A DNA stretch of 64,000 nt from Streptomyces sp. PT12 (GCF_003311645.1 NZ_QEST01000282.1:1-64000), one strand, 5' to 3'. Shown: positions 37,812 through 46,722, numbered from the stretch's first letter. Notes: generated by a model not told the origin, from the sequence alone. Numbers and translations are program-made.

Positions 37812-39275
37812 ATGGCCCGCAAAGAGGAGACGACGTTCGCGGTCGAACTCACGCACTGGAGGACCGTCCGCGGGCTGTCCAAAGCTGCCCTGGCCGGCCT
37901 GCTGAACGTCGACCCCTCCTACGTCAGCCACCTGGAGGGCGGCCGAGAACAAGGCAGCGCCCAACTCGCCCGCCGCGCAGACCACGTGCTGAACGCCGGC
38001 GGCGCGCTGTGGAGGGCATGGCAGACCCCCGCGAGCGTCACCACACCCGATACGACCGAAGCATCCTCGAGCGCTGAGCTGATCGTGCTGGACGACGACG
38101 CCGCCCTCAGCTTCGACGGCACCCACTTCCACCTACGGATGCGCCGCGCCCTGCGGAACAACGGCACCGAGCCCATCACCCGCTACCTCATCCGCATCGC
38201 CGTCGACCGCTACCCCGGCGAGCCCGAACGCAGCAACGCCCTCTACCGTGCCCACCCGTTGGCCTGGGACGAACTGAACCTCGCCGCCCACTGCGGCACC
38301 GAACCGATGACCTGGACGGTCAAACACGACCGCGACGCCTTCAAAGAGGTCTGGCTGGAGTTCGCCAACTCCCAGACGCGGTTCCCCCTCTACCCCGGCC
38401 AGACCACCGAGATCACCTACTCCTACAGCGTCAGCGCCGAGAAATGGGGCCCATGGTTTCAACGCGCCGTGCGCCTGCCCACCCGCCACCTGAACGTCAC
38501 GCTCACCTTCCCCATAACCAGCAACCCCACGGTCTGGGGCACCACCACGTCCATGAGCGCCCAGGTCGCGCCACTGCGCACACCGCCCCAGCGCACCGAC
38601 GACGGCGACCGCGCCGTCTTCTCCTGGTCCACCGTCGACCCCGAACTTCACGCCCGCTACCGGCTCGAATGGCGCCTGAAGACTTCCCAGAACCAGGAGG
38701 ATGAGTCCGTGACCACGCCCACCGCGAGCCAGGCCATGGCCGACGCAGGCATCGTCCAGGAAGACGACCCCATCCTCACCCGCCCGGCCCGCCCCTTCGG
38801 CCTCCCCGCGGAGGCCGCCGAAGCCCAGCAGGTGATCGACGAGCTGATGGCCGCGATCGACCGCGTCCGCGCCCTGCACACCTTCGGCAAGGGCATGGGC
38901 ATCGCGGCCCCTCAGCTGGGCATCGACCGGTCGGCCGCCGTCGTCCTGCCTCCGGACTCGGGCGCCGAGCCCATCGTGCTCCTGAACGCCTCCATCACCG
39001 AGACATCCCCGGAGGAAGACCAGCAGTACGAAGGATGCCTGAGCTTCTTCGATGTCCGCGGCCTCGTGCCTCGCCCCCTGCATATCCTGGTCGCTCACAC
39101 CGACCTCGACGGCACCCCCCGCCTGACCCGTTTCCATCACGGCGAAGCCCGCTTGGTCGCCCACGAGATCGACCACGTCGACGGCGTCGTCTACCGCGCC
39201 CGCATGCGTCCAGGCACCAGGCCCATCCCCGTCGAGGAATACCGCGGCACCGGCCACCGCTGGAACTACAACTGA
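37812..39275 (+). CDS. XRE helix-turn-helix fused to a peptide deformylase
   Basis: A 487-residue three-part protein. Residues about 8-65 form an XRE DNA-binding domain (GLSKAALAGLLNVDPSYVSH). A beta-rich middle (about 85-305, with Trp/Tyr-rich strands such as QTTEITYSYSVSAEKWGPW) matches nothing I know. Residues about 325-487 are peptide deformylase with all three motifs: GMGIAAPQLG (361-370), YEGCLSFF (metal Cys 409) and VAHEIDHVDG (451-455, two metal His and catalytic Glu). Stand-alone deformylases are about 170-200 residues. Start ATG 37812 is chosen for GAGAGGA; an upstream GTG at 37761 lacks this. Divergent from queC, so it may regulate the cassette. Confidence 0.85.
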   Translation: MARKEETTFAVELTHWRTVRGLSKAALAGLLNVDPSYVSHLEGGREQGSAQLARRADHVLNAGGALWRAWQTPASVTTPDTTEASSSAELIVLDDDAALSFDGTHFHLRMRRALRNNGTEPITRYLIRIAVDRYPGEPERSNALYRAHPLAWDELNLAAHCGTEPMTWTVKHDRDAFKEVWLEFANSQTRFPLYPGQTTEITYSYSVSAEKWGPWFQRAVRLPTRHLNVTLTFPITSNPTVWGTTTSMSAQVAPLRTPPQRTDDGDRAVFSWSTVDPELHARYRLEWRLKTSQNQEDESVTTPTASQAMADAGIVQEDDPILTRPARPFGLPAEAAEAQQVIDELMAAIDRVRALHTFGKGMGIAAPQLGIDRSAAVVLPPDSGAEPIVLLNASITETSPEEDQQYEGCLSFFDVRGLVPRPLHILVAHTDLDGTPRLTRFHHGEARLVAHEIDHVDGVVYRARMRPGTRPIPVEEYRGTGHRWNYN

Positions 39276-39281
39276 CCTTTC

Positions 39282-39493
39282 CACGGCGGCCATCCACCGG
39301 GACATCCGCGACGGTCCGGCCGTGGCACCCCGTGCACCTTCCCCGTCGGCGCCCCGCACATCGGGGAGGGAACAGGCACTTCCCGGGTCCGGGCCACGAC
39401 CCGGCTCACCTCGCCGTCGTCCACCACACCATCGATGACCAGCGCCGACAGCCCTGAAGGCACCGTTGCCACAAGAGAGTTGACATCTCGCAT
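39282..39493 (-). pseudogene. Frameshifted remnant of an ISL3-family transposase
   Basis: The N-terminal 55 residues read MRDVNSLVATVPSGLSALV, then VARTREVPVPSPMCGAPTGKV, matching the start of streptomycete ISL3 transposases. After KVHG the frame breaks; in the next frame the expected RTVADVPVDGRR continues to about 39282. One Cys of the usual CxxC pair is already Ser. The rest of the transposase and both ends are gone. It lies seven bases from the HTH-deformylase stop, marking the right edge of the cassette. Confidence 0.65.
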
Positions 39494-39599
39494 CCGGGCC
39501 CCGGCACGGGATGCCCGCGCTCCGCGCGCCGGTCGGGCGGTCCGCGGGGCCGGACCCCGGCGCCCCGCGCGGATCAGCGGCCCGCAGGGCGGTCCGGCG

Positions 39600-41114
39600 T
39601 CACAGGTGGACCGACGGGGGGCCAGAGGCCGAGGCCGCCTCCGGGACTCCCCTGCGGTAGAGGAGGAACGACGCGACCATGCCCGCCACAAAGAACGCCG
39701 CCGACCACCAGAACGCCGTGCTGTAGCTCTCGAGACCCGCCTGGGCCCGCACCATGGGGTCGGTGGGGTCCTTGCCCCTCATGAAGTCGTTCGCCGCGCC
39801 CGCCGCCAGGGTGTTGAGCACGGCGGTGCCGATCGAACCGCCCACCTGCTGCATGGTGTTGACCGTCGCGGACGCCACGCCCGCGTCCTCGGGGCGCACG
39901 CCCGCCGTGGCGAGGTTCATCGCGGGGGCGATCACCAGGCCGATGCCGAGTCCGGCCACGATCGTCGGGGGCATGACGTCGGCGGCGTACCCGCTGTCCA
40001 GGTCGAGCACGGTCAGCCACGCCAGGCCAGCGGCGCCGAGGCCCATGCCCGCGGAGACCAGGACGCGCGGGCCGAGCCGCGGCAGCAGCACCGTGCCGAC
40101 CAGCGCCGCGCTGACCATCAGCCCGCCGATCATCGGCAGGAACGCCAGGCCCGTCTCGATCGGCGAGTACCCGAGCGACATCTGGAGGTAGTACGTCAGG
40201 AAGAGGAAGACGCCGAAGAGGCCCACGCCGCTGAGCAGGACGGCGACGAACGACGCGCCCCTGTCCCGTTCGAGCAGCACGCGCAGCGGCAGCAGTGGGT
40301 GGGCCGAGCGCGTCTGCCACCAGCCGAACGCCGCGAGCAGCACCACGCCCGCGGTCAGGCAGCCCCATGTCCCGGGGTGGCCCCAGTCGTGGCTCTCGGC
40401 GTTGGCGAATCCGTAGACCAGGCCGAACAGGCCGGCCGAGACCAGCACCGTCCCCGGCACGTCGAGCGTCGCCCCGGCCACCCGCCCGGTGCGCGCGAGC
40501 AGCGCGGCGCCGCCGATGAACGCGACGGCGGCGAAGATCAGGTTGACGTAGAGGGTCCAGCGCCAGTTCAGCTGCTCGGTCAGCACGCCGCCGAGCAGCA
40601 GGCCGATCGCGCCGCCCGCGCCCGCGATGGCGCCGTAGACGCTGAACGCCTTGGCGCGCTCCTTCGCGTCGGTGAACGTCGTGGTCAGCAGCGACAGCGC
40701 GGCGGGCGCCAGGAGCGCGCCGAAGACGCCCTGGAGCGCCCTCGCGGTCACCAGCACCTCGAAGCTCGACGCGGCCCCGCCGAGCGCGGACGCGGCGGCG
40801 AAGCCGACCAGGCCGGTCAGAAAGGTGACCTTGATGCCGAACAGGTCGGCGATCCTGCCGCCGAGCAGCAGCAGGCTGCCGAAGGCCAGGGCGTAGCTGG
40901 TGACGACCCACTGGCGGTCGCCGTCGGAGAAGCCGAGGTCGCCCTGCGCTGACGGCAGGGCGATGTTCACGATGGTGGCGTCGAGGACCACCATCAGCTG
41001 GGCGATGCCGATGACGCCGAGGATCCACCAGCGGTGGGACGAACGCGCCCCTTCCGCCGGTCCCTTGGCGGGCTCGATCGGTGGCTGGTCGGGGGCGATC
41101 TGGGGCTGAGACAT
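39600..41114 (-). CDS. MFS drug exporter (DHA2, 14-span)
   Basis: A 504-residue transporter with about 14 hydrophobic segments. The DHA2 marks are LDATIVNIALPSAQGDLG in span 1, WVVTSYALAFGSLLLLGGRIADLFG (motif A) and the motif C-like GAIAGAGGAIGLLLGG. Members export antibiotics or dyes by proton antiport. The adjacent TetR gene in the same direction, 15 bases upstream, is the likely regulator. The substrate is unknown. Confidence 0.9.
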   Translation of the reverse strand: MSQPQIAPDQPPIEPAKGPAEGARSSHRWWILGVIGIAQLMVVLDATIVNIALPSAQGDLGFSDGDRQWVVTSYALAFGSLLLLGGRIADLFGIKVTFLTGLVGFAAASALGGAASSFEVLVTARALQGVFGALLAPAALSLLTTTFTDAKERAKAFSVYGAIAGAGGAIGLLLGGVLTEQLNWRWTLYVNLIFAAVAFIGGAALLARTGRVAGATLDVPGTVLVSAGLFGLVYGFANAESHDWGHPGTWGCLTAGVVLLAAFGWWQTRSAHPLLPLRVLLERDRGASFVAVLLSGVGLFGVFLFLTYYLQMSLGYSPIETGLAFLPMIGGLMVSAALVGTVLLPRLGPRVLVSAGMGLGAAGLAWLTVLDLDSGYAADVMPPTIVAGLGIGLVIAPAMNLATAGVRPEDAGVASATVNTMQQVGGSIGTAVLNTLAAGAANDFMRGKDPTDPMVRAQAGLESYSTAFWWSAAFFVAGMVASFLLYRRGVPEAASASGPPSVHL

Positions 41115-41129
41115 GCGGTCACGCTCCGG

Positions 41130-41762
41130 TCAACTGTGCAGCAGGGCGGGCAGCAGGGTGCTGTCGAGAAAGCGGAGGAGATAGTCGGCGTCGGCGTACT
41201 CGTCCTCGAAGAGGGGGCGGGTCACCACGGTGGCGAAGACCATCTGCGGGAGGAACGCCATCGCCGCGGGGCGCCGGTCGAGCTCGCCGCGCGCTATCGC
41301 GCGCTCTATGAACGTCGTGAACTCGTCGATCTCCGGGTCCACCAGCTTCTGCCGCAGTGCGCGCGCCAGCTCGTGGTCGTCGAGCGTCGCGCGGGCGAGC
41401 CCGGCGATCAGCGCGGTGTCCCGCTCGGCCTGGTCGGAGACGCGGGCGAACAGCGAGTGCAGGTCGCCGCGGAGCGAGCCCGTGTCGATGTCGTCGGCGG
41501 GCCGCGGCCTGTGGGCGCGCAGCGCCGCGGCGACCAGCGCGTGCTTGCTGCGCCACTGGCGGTAGAGCGTGGCCTTGCCGCAGCGGGCGCGCGCCGCGAC
41601 CGCGTCCATGGTCAGCGCCTCGTACCCGTGCTCGCGCAGCAGCTCCACGACCGTCGCGAGCACCTCGGCCTCGCGCCCGGCGGTCATCCGCGGGCGGCGG
41701 ACGGTGGGGGACTCGGTGGGGGACCCGGCGGCGGACTCGGTGGGGGCGTGCACGGCGGCCAT
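41130..41762 (-). CDS. TetR-family repressor
   Basis: A 210-residue regulator. Its N-terminal HTH is EVLATVVELLREHGYEALTM, then DAVAARARCGKATLYRQWRSK. The C-terminal ligand domain is helical (about 75-205), of the TetR_C_33-like type. ATG 41762 begins 15 residues before a Pro/Ser-rich lead; longer upstream starts have no support. It is the first gene of a pair with the MFS exporter, and a perfect palindrome upstream fits self-regulation. Confidence 0.87.
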   Translation of the reverse strand: MAAVHAPTESAAGSPTESPTVRRPRMTAGREAEVLATVVELLREHGYEALTMDAVAARARCGKATLYRQWRSKHALVAAALRAHRPRPADDIDTGSLRGDLHSLFARVSDQAERDTALIAGLARATLDDHELARALRQKLVDPEIDEFTTFIERAIARGELDRRPAAMAFLPQMVFATVVTRPLFEDEYADADYLLRFLDSTLLPALLHS

Positions 41763-41798
41763 GGCGCTGCTCCAGTCATATGGGCGTACTGATAAAAC

Positions 41799-41814
41799 GG
41801 AACGGTCTCGTTCC
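41799..41814. promoter_or_regulatory. Likely TetR operator
   Basis: GGAACGGTCTCGTTCC has perfect 6-base arms around a 4-base centre, 37 bases before the TetR start. The arms contain the GGAAC/GTTCC form common for TetR exporters regulators. Confidence 0.6.
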
Positions 41815-41871
41815 AAAGTACCCCGTCGACCGGACGCAGCGCAACCACGCGTCAACGTGGAGTGACGGGCC

Positions 41872-42825
41872 TCAGTCGTTCAGTGCGGCGTCCTCGTGCG
41901 CCGGGGCGGGCGTGTGCCGGGCCACCGTGCGCCGGCGCGTGCGGGCCTGGCGCAGGGCGTCCCAGGTCAGCAGGGAGAGCGCGGACCACACCAGCAGGAA
42001 CCCGGCCCAGCGCTCGGGCGGCATCTCCTCGTGGAAGACCAGCAGGCCGAGCACGAACATCGTGGTCGGGGCGAGGTACTGGAGGAGGCCGAGCGTCGAC
42101 AGGGGGAGGCGGACGGCCGCGGCGCCGAAGAAGATCAGCGGCATGGCGGTGGCCAGACCCGTGCTGATCAGCAGGAGCGTGTGGCCCGTTCCCTCGGTGG
42201 TGAACGACGAGTCGCCGCGCGCCGTGAGCGCCGCGAGGAAGCCGAGGGCGGGCAGGAACTGGAGCGCCGAGTCGGCCGTGAAGCCCTCGGCGCCATCCAG
42301 CGCGGTGCGCTTCTTGACCAGGCCGTAGAGCGCGAACGTGACGCTGAGGCTCAGCGAAACCCAGGGGATCTGGCCATAGGCGACGCTCATCACCAGCACC
42401 GCCGTGCCGCCGATGGCCGCGGCCACCCACTGGAGCGGGCGCAGCCGCTCCTTCAGCAGGACGACACCGATCGCGATGTTGAAGAGGGGGTTGATGAAGT
42501 ACCCGAGCGACGCTTCGAGGACACGGTCCTGGTCGATGGCCCAGATGAACAGCCACCAGTTGACCGATATCAGCGACGCCGACGTGGCCAGCAGCGCGAG
42601 CCGCCTCGGGTCGCGCAGCAGCGGCCTGATCCAGGACCAGTTGCGGGCGGCCATGAGCAGCAGCAGGGCCGTGGGCAGCGACCACACCATGCGGTGGGCC
42701 AGCACCTCCGACGGGGTCGCCGACTCCATCAGCTCCCAGTAGAGCGGCAGAAGGCCCCATATCCCGAAGCACGCGAAGCCGTACGCGAGCCCCGCCCGGC
42801 TCGCCGTCGCGCCCCCTGCTGCCAC
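41872..42825 (-). CDS. rarD: RarD-type EamA transporter
   Basis: A 317-residue membrane protein with ten hydrophobic segments in two EamA repeats. It opens with LAYGFACFGIWGLLPLYWEL, and the RarD marks WWLFIWAIDQDRVLEASLGYFINPLFNI (near residue 90) and APTTMFVLGLLVFHEEMP (near 255) are clear. The family includes E. coli RarD; its substrate is not established. It is monocistronic, downstream of korB and separated from it by a hairpin. Confidence 0.85.
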   Translation of the reverse strand: MAAGGATASRAGLAYGFACFGIWGLLPLYWELMESATPSEVLAHRMVWSLPTALLLLMAARNWSWIRPLLRDPRRLALLATSASLISVNWWLFIWAIDQDRVLEASLGYFINPLFNIAIGVVLLKERLRPLQWVAAAIGGTAVLVMSVAYGQIPWVSLSLSVTFALYGLVKKRTALDGAEGFTADSALQFLPALGFLAALTARGDSSFTTEGTGHTLLLISTGLATAMPLIFFGAAAVRLPLSTLGLLQYLAPTTMFVLGLLVFHEEMPPERWAGFLLVWSALSLLTWDALRQARTRRRTVARHTPAPAHEDAALND

Positions 42826-42907
42826 CGCTGCCTCCCGCCGTCGAACGCCGTCGTGTCGCCGTGCCGGGGGTGCCCCCCGAGAGTGAGCGCCGCGCGGGCG
42901 TGCGGCA

Positions 42908-42954
42908 TTCCCGGGGTGCTTGATCCCCTGAGTGAAGGGCCGTCACCCCGGGAA
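42908..42954 (-). terminator. korAB terminator hairpin
   Basis: TTCCCGGGGTG and CACCCCGGGAA are perfect 11-base arms around a 25-base loop, beginning 7 bases after the korB stop. Confidence 0.65.
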
Positions 42955-42961
42955 CGGCCGG

Positions 42962-44056
42962 TCAGCCCGCGACGGTCCAGGTGTCGTTCCCGGCGAGCAG
43001 CGCCGCCAGGTCGCCCTTGCCGCGCTGCTCGACGGCCTGTTCGAGCTGGTCGGCCAACAGGTCCTCATACGCGGGGCGTTGGACGCTGCGGAAGACGCCG
43101 ATGGGCGTGCGGTGCAGCGTCACGGGGTCGGCAAGGCGCGAGAGGGCGAACGCCGTGGTGGGCGACGCGGCGTGCGCGTCGTGGACGACCAGGCCCTCCG
43201 TGCCGTGCTCGGCGACGTCCACGACGAGAAGGTCGCCGCTGGCCGGGTCGCGGACCACGCCCTTGCCGCCGAGGCCGTCGTCGGCGGGGGCGCCGAAGCG
43301 GATCGGCTCGCCGTGTTCGAGGCGGATCACGGCCTCGAGCGCGCGCTGCTTGTCCTTCACGGCCTCGAAGGCGCCGTCGTTGAAGATGTTGCAGTTCTGG
43401 TAGATCTCCACGAGCGCCGAGCCATGGTGGGCGGCGGCCGCGCGCAGCACGCCCGTCAGGTGCTTGCGGTCGGAGTCGATCGTGCGGGCCACGAACGACG
43501 CCTCGGCGCCGAGCGCGAGCGACAGGGGGTTGAACGGGGTGTCGAGCGAGCCCATCGGCGTGGACTTGGTGATCTTGCCCGGCTCGGACGTCGGGGAGTA
43601 CTGGCCCTTGGTGAGGCCGTAGATCCGGTTGTTGAACAACAGGATCTTGAGGTTCACATTGCGGCGCAGCGCGTGGATCAGGTGGTTGCCGCCGATCGAC
43701 AGGGCGTCGCCGTCGCCCGTGACGACCCACACCGACAGGTCGCGCCGTGCGGCGGCAAGACCTGTCGCGATGGCGGGGGCGCGGCCGTGGATGGAGTGCA
43801 TCCCATAGGTGTTCATGTAGTACGGGAAGCGGGACGAGCAGCCGATGCCGGAGACGAAGACGATGTTCTCCCTGGCCAGGCCGAGCTCCGGCATGAAGCC
43901 CTGGACGGCGGCCAGCACGGCGTAGTCGCCGCAGCCTGGGCACCAGCGGACCTCCTGGTCGGACTTGAAGTCCTTGGCGCTCTGCGGCTTCTCCGCGGTG
44001 GGAACAAGGGAAAGCGCGGTCCGCGGACCGGCCTTGATGGGCGCCTCAGCGGGCAT
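42962..44056 (-). CDS. korB: 2-oxoacid:ferredoxin oxidoreductase, beta subunit
   Basis: A 364-residue TPP-binding subunit. CPGCGDYAVLAAVQ (near residue 40) and the TPP motif GDGDALSIGGNHLIHALRRN, then NNRIYGLTKGQYSPTS (near 145), fit actinobacterial KorB. With KorA it oxidises 2-oxoglutarate or a related 2-oxoacid to the acyl-CoA and reduces ferredoxin. The start overlaps the korA end by 11 bases. It links the TCA cycle to the ferredoxin pool. Confidence 0.9.
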   Translation of the reverse strand: MPAEAPIKAGPRTALSLVPTAEKPQSAKDFKSDQEVRWCPGCGDYAVLAAVQGFMPELGLARENIVFVSGIGCSSRFPYYMNTYGMHSIHGRAPAIATGLAAARRDLSVWVVTGDGDALSIGGNHLIHALRRNVNLKILLFNNRIYGLTKGQYSPTSEPGKITKSTPMGSLDTPFNPLSLALGAEASFVARTIDSDRKHLTGVLRAAAAHHGSALVEIYQNCNIFNDGAFEAVKDKQRALEAVIRLEHGEPIRFGAPADDGLGGKGVVRDPASGDLLVVDVAEHGTEGLVVHDAHAASPTTAFALSRLADPVTLHRTPIGVFRSVQRPAYEDLLADQLEQAVEQRGKGDLAALLAGNDTWTVAG

Positions 44057-45953
44057 CGTCCAGGGCCTCCTTGAAAGCGGATGCGAGCTGCTCGGCCTTG
44101 AACGGAAGGCCGGTGACCTGGGTCAGGGACCTGATGTCCACCAGGTACTTCGCGCGCAGCAGGGTGGCGAGCTGACCGAGGTTCATCTCGGGGACGACGA
44201 CCCGGTCGTAGGCGCGCAGCACCTCCCCGAGGTTCTTCGGGAAGGGGTTGAGGCTGCGCAGATGGGTCTGGGCGACGCTGCCGCCCGCCCGGCGGATCCG
44301 GCGGACGGCCGCCGTGATCGGGCCGTAGGTCGAACCCCAGCCGAGCACCAGGACCTTGGCGCCCTCGCCGGGCGCGCCATCGGGGTCGTCCACCACCAGG
44401 TCGGGGACGTCGATCCCGTCGATCTTGGCCTGGCGGGTGCGGACCATGTGGTCGTGGTTGGCCGGGTCGTAGCTGATGTTCCCGGTGCCGTCCTGCTTCT
44501 CGATGCCGCCGACGCGGTGCTCGAGCCCGGGCGTTCCCGGGACGGCCCAGGGGCGGGCGAGGGTGGCCTCGTCGCGCTTGTAGGGCCAGAACACCTCGGT
44601 GCCGTCGGGCAGCGTGTGGTTGGGGCCGGTGGCGAACCGCACGCGCAGGTCGGGCAGCTCGCCGGTCTCGGGAACGCGCCAGGGCTCGGACCCGTTGGCC
44701 AGATAGCCGTCGGAGAGCAGGAACACCGGGGTGCGGTAGGTGAGCGCGATGCGGGCGGCGTCGATCGCGGCGGTGAAGCACTCACCCGGGGTGGCGGGGG
44801 CGACGATCGGCACGGGGGCCTCGCCGTTGCGCCCGTACATCGCCTGGAGCAGGTCGGCCTGCTCGGTCTTGGTGGGCAGCCCGGTGGAGGGGCCGCCGCG
44901 CTGGATGTCCACGATGAGCAGCGGCAGCTCGAGGGAGACGGCCAGGCCGATCGTCTCCGACTTGAGCGCGACGCCTGGGCCCGACGTGGTGGTCACGCCG
45001 AGCGCCCCGCCGAACGCCGCGCCCAGGGCCGCCCCGATGCCCGCGATCTCGTCCTCCGCCTGGAAGGTGCGCACGCCGAAGTTCTTGTGGCGGGACAGCT
45101 CGTGCAGCACGTCCGATGCCGGGGTGATCGGGTAGGAGCCGAGGAAGAGGGGCAGGTCGGCGCAGTGCGACGCGGCGATCAGGCCATAGGCCAGGGCGAG
45201 GTTCCCGGAGATGTTCCGGTAGGTGCCCGCGGGGAACGCGGAGGCGGCGGGGGCCACCTCGTAGGAGACCGCGAAGTCCTCTGTGGTCTCGCCGAAGTTC
45301 CAGCCGGCGCGGAACGCCGTGATGTTCGCCTCGGCGAGCTCGGGCCGCTTGGCGAACTTGGACCGCAGGAACCGCTCGGTGTTCTCCGTGGGGCGGTGGT
45401 ACATCCAGGAGAGGAGGCCGAGCGCGAACATGTTCTTCGAGCGGCCCGCCTCCTTGCGGGTCAGGTCGAAGCCCTTGAGCGCCTCGACCGTGAGCGCGGT
45501 CAGCGGCACGCGGTGCACGCTGTACGCGTCGAGGGAGCCGTTCTCCAGGGGGTTCTCCTCGTACCCGACCTTCGCCAGGGCGCGGGTGGTGAACTCGTCG
45601 GTGTTCACGATGATCTCCGCGCCGCGCGGCACATCGGCGAGATTCGCCTTGAGCGCTGCGGGGTTCATCGCGACGAGCACGTCGGGGGCGTCGCCGGGGG
45701 TGAGGATGTCATGATCCGCGAAGTGCACCTGGAAGGAGGAGACTCCGGGGAGCGTGCCGGCCGGTGCCCGGATTTCCGCGGGAAAGTTCGGCAGGGTCGA
45801 CAGATCATTCCCGAGGGACGCGGTCTCGGAGGTGAAACGGTCCCCCGTCAGCTGCATTCCGTCCCCGGAATCCCCCGCGAAGCGGATGATCACCCGGTCC
45901 AGGCGCCTGACGTCCTTGCTCCCCAGGTGCGCCTGGTCGACCTCAGTGGTCAC
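44046..45953 (-). CDS. korA: 2-oxoacid:ferredoxin oxidoreductase, fused gamma-alpha subunit
   Basis: A 635-residue protein. The N-terminal part (to about 195) is the gamma domain, opening with RVIIRFAGDSGDGMQLTGDR. The alpha domain follows (GNLALAYGLIAASHCADLP, AEDEIAGIGAALGAAFGG) and then the C-terminal transketolase-like domain (LGWGSTYGPITAAVRR). The fusion is normal for actinobacterial KorA. GTG 45953 has GAAGGAGGG upstream; a longer frame to 46010 has no such site. korB follows in the same operon. Confidence 0.9.
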   Translation of the reverse strand: MTTEVDQAHLGSKDVRRLDRVIIRFAGDSGDGMQLTGDRFTSETASLGNDLSTLPNFPAEIRAPAGTLPGVSSFQVHFADHDILTPGDAPDVLVAMNPAALKANLADVPRGAEIIVNTDEFTTRALAKVGYEENPLENGSLDAYSVHRVPLTALTVEALKGFDLTRKEAGRSKNMFALGLLSWMYHRPTENTERFLRSKFAKRPELAEANITAFRAGWNFGETTEDFAVSYEVAPAASAFPAGTYRNISGNLALAYGLIAASHCADLPLFLGSYPITPASDVLHELSRHKNFGVRTFQAEDEIAGIGAALGAAFGGALGVTTTSGPGVALKSETIGLAVSLELPLLIVDIQRGGPSTGLPTKTEQADLLQAMYGRNGEAPVPIVAPATPGECFTAAIDAARIALTYRTPVFLLSDGYLANGSEPWRVPETGELPDLRVRFATGPNHTLPDGTEVFWPYKRDEATLARPWAVPGTPGLEHRVGGIEKQDGTGNISYDPANHDHMVRTRQAKIDGIDVPDLVVDDPDGAPGEGAKVLVLGWGSTYGPITAAVRRIRRAGGSVAQTHLRSLNPFPKNLGEVLRAYDRVVVPEMNLGQLATLLRAKYLVDIRSLTQVTGLPFKAEQLASAFKEALDDAR

Positions 45954-46000
45954 TGCTGTAGCCCTCCTTCGAGGCGGCTCTTCACCAGCCATGGTACGCG

Positions 46001-46015
46001 GGTAAGGCATACCTT
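46001..46015 (-). promoter_or_regulatory. Iron-box-like inverted repeat upstream of korA
   Basis: GGTAAGGCATACCTT is near-symmetric and matches about 11 of 15 positions of the actinobacterial DtxR/IdeR box core GGTTAGGCTAACCTA. It lies 48 bases upstream of korA, whose product depends on iron-sulfur ferredoxin. Confidence 0.35.
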
Positions 46016-46055
46016 CCTGATGGTGATCAGATGATGGACAGCCTGTCAGGGGAGG

Positions 46056-46715
46056 CTAGGAATTGAGGTAGGTCAGAACCGCCAGAACCCGCCGGTGATC
46101 TGTGTCACTCTGCGCCAAGCCCAGCTTCATAAAGATGTTGCTCACGTGTTTTTCCACCGCCCCGTGACTCACGACGAGTTGCGCGGCGATCGCGGAGTTG
46201 GTGCGCCCCTCGGCCATGAGACCCAGGACTTCCCTTTCCCTTGGCGTGAGTCCGGCCAGGACGTCCTGCTTGCGGCTTCGGCCGAGCAGCTGGGCCACGA
46301 CCTCGGGGTCGAGCGCCGTTCCCCCGGTGGCGACGCGGGTGACCGCCTCCACGAACTCGCTCACGTCCGCGACCCGGTCCTTCAGCAGGTAGCCGACGCC
46401 GCGCGACGACCCGGCGATCAGCTCGGTCGCGTACTGCTCCTCGACATACTGCGAGAGGACCAGGACCCCGAGGGCGGGGAAGCGCTCGCGCAGCCGCACC
46501 GCGGCGCGGACGCCCTCGTCGGTGTGGGTGGGCGGCATCCGGACGTCGGCCACGACCACATCGGGGATCGCGCCGCCGTCCGCCAGCTCCGACACGGCCG
46601 CGATCAGCGCCTCCCCGTCCCCGACTCCCGCGACGACCTCGTGCCCGCGGTCGTTGAGCAGCCTGGTGAGGCCCTCCCTCAGCAGCACCGAGTCCTCGGC
46701 GATGACTACCCGCAC
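46056..46715 (-). CDS. NarL/LuxR-family response regulator
   Basis: A 219-residue regulator. The receiver domain has the acidic pair in IAEDSVLL, phosphoacceptor Asp 57 in VVADVRMPP, and the conserved Lys in YLLKDRV (near 108). The DNA-binding domain is LTPREREVLGLMAEGRTNSA (near 155-174) in the LuxR HTH. It follows histidine kinase 1 in the same direction by 74 bases. GTG 46715 is preceded by AGGGGA. Confidence 0.92.
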   Translation of the reverse strand: MRVVIAEDSVLLREGLTRLLNDRGHEVVAGVGDGEALIAAVSELADGGAIPDVVVADVRMPPTHTDEGVRAAVRLRERFPALGVLVLSQYVEEQYATELIAGSSRGVGYLLKDRVADVSEFVEAVTRVATGGTALDPEVVAQLLGRSRKQDVLAGLTPREREVLGLMAEGRTNSAIAAQLVVSHGAVEKHVSNIFMKLGLAQSDTDHRRVLAVLTYLNS

Positions 46716-46722
46716 GTCCCGC

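Noticed and set aside
39435-40952. A 505-residue open frame on the plus strand opposite the MFS exporter
   Set aside because: It is a high-GC antisense shadow: Arg/Gly/Glu-rich, with no motif, while the minus strand encodes a clear transporter.
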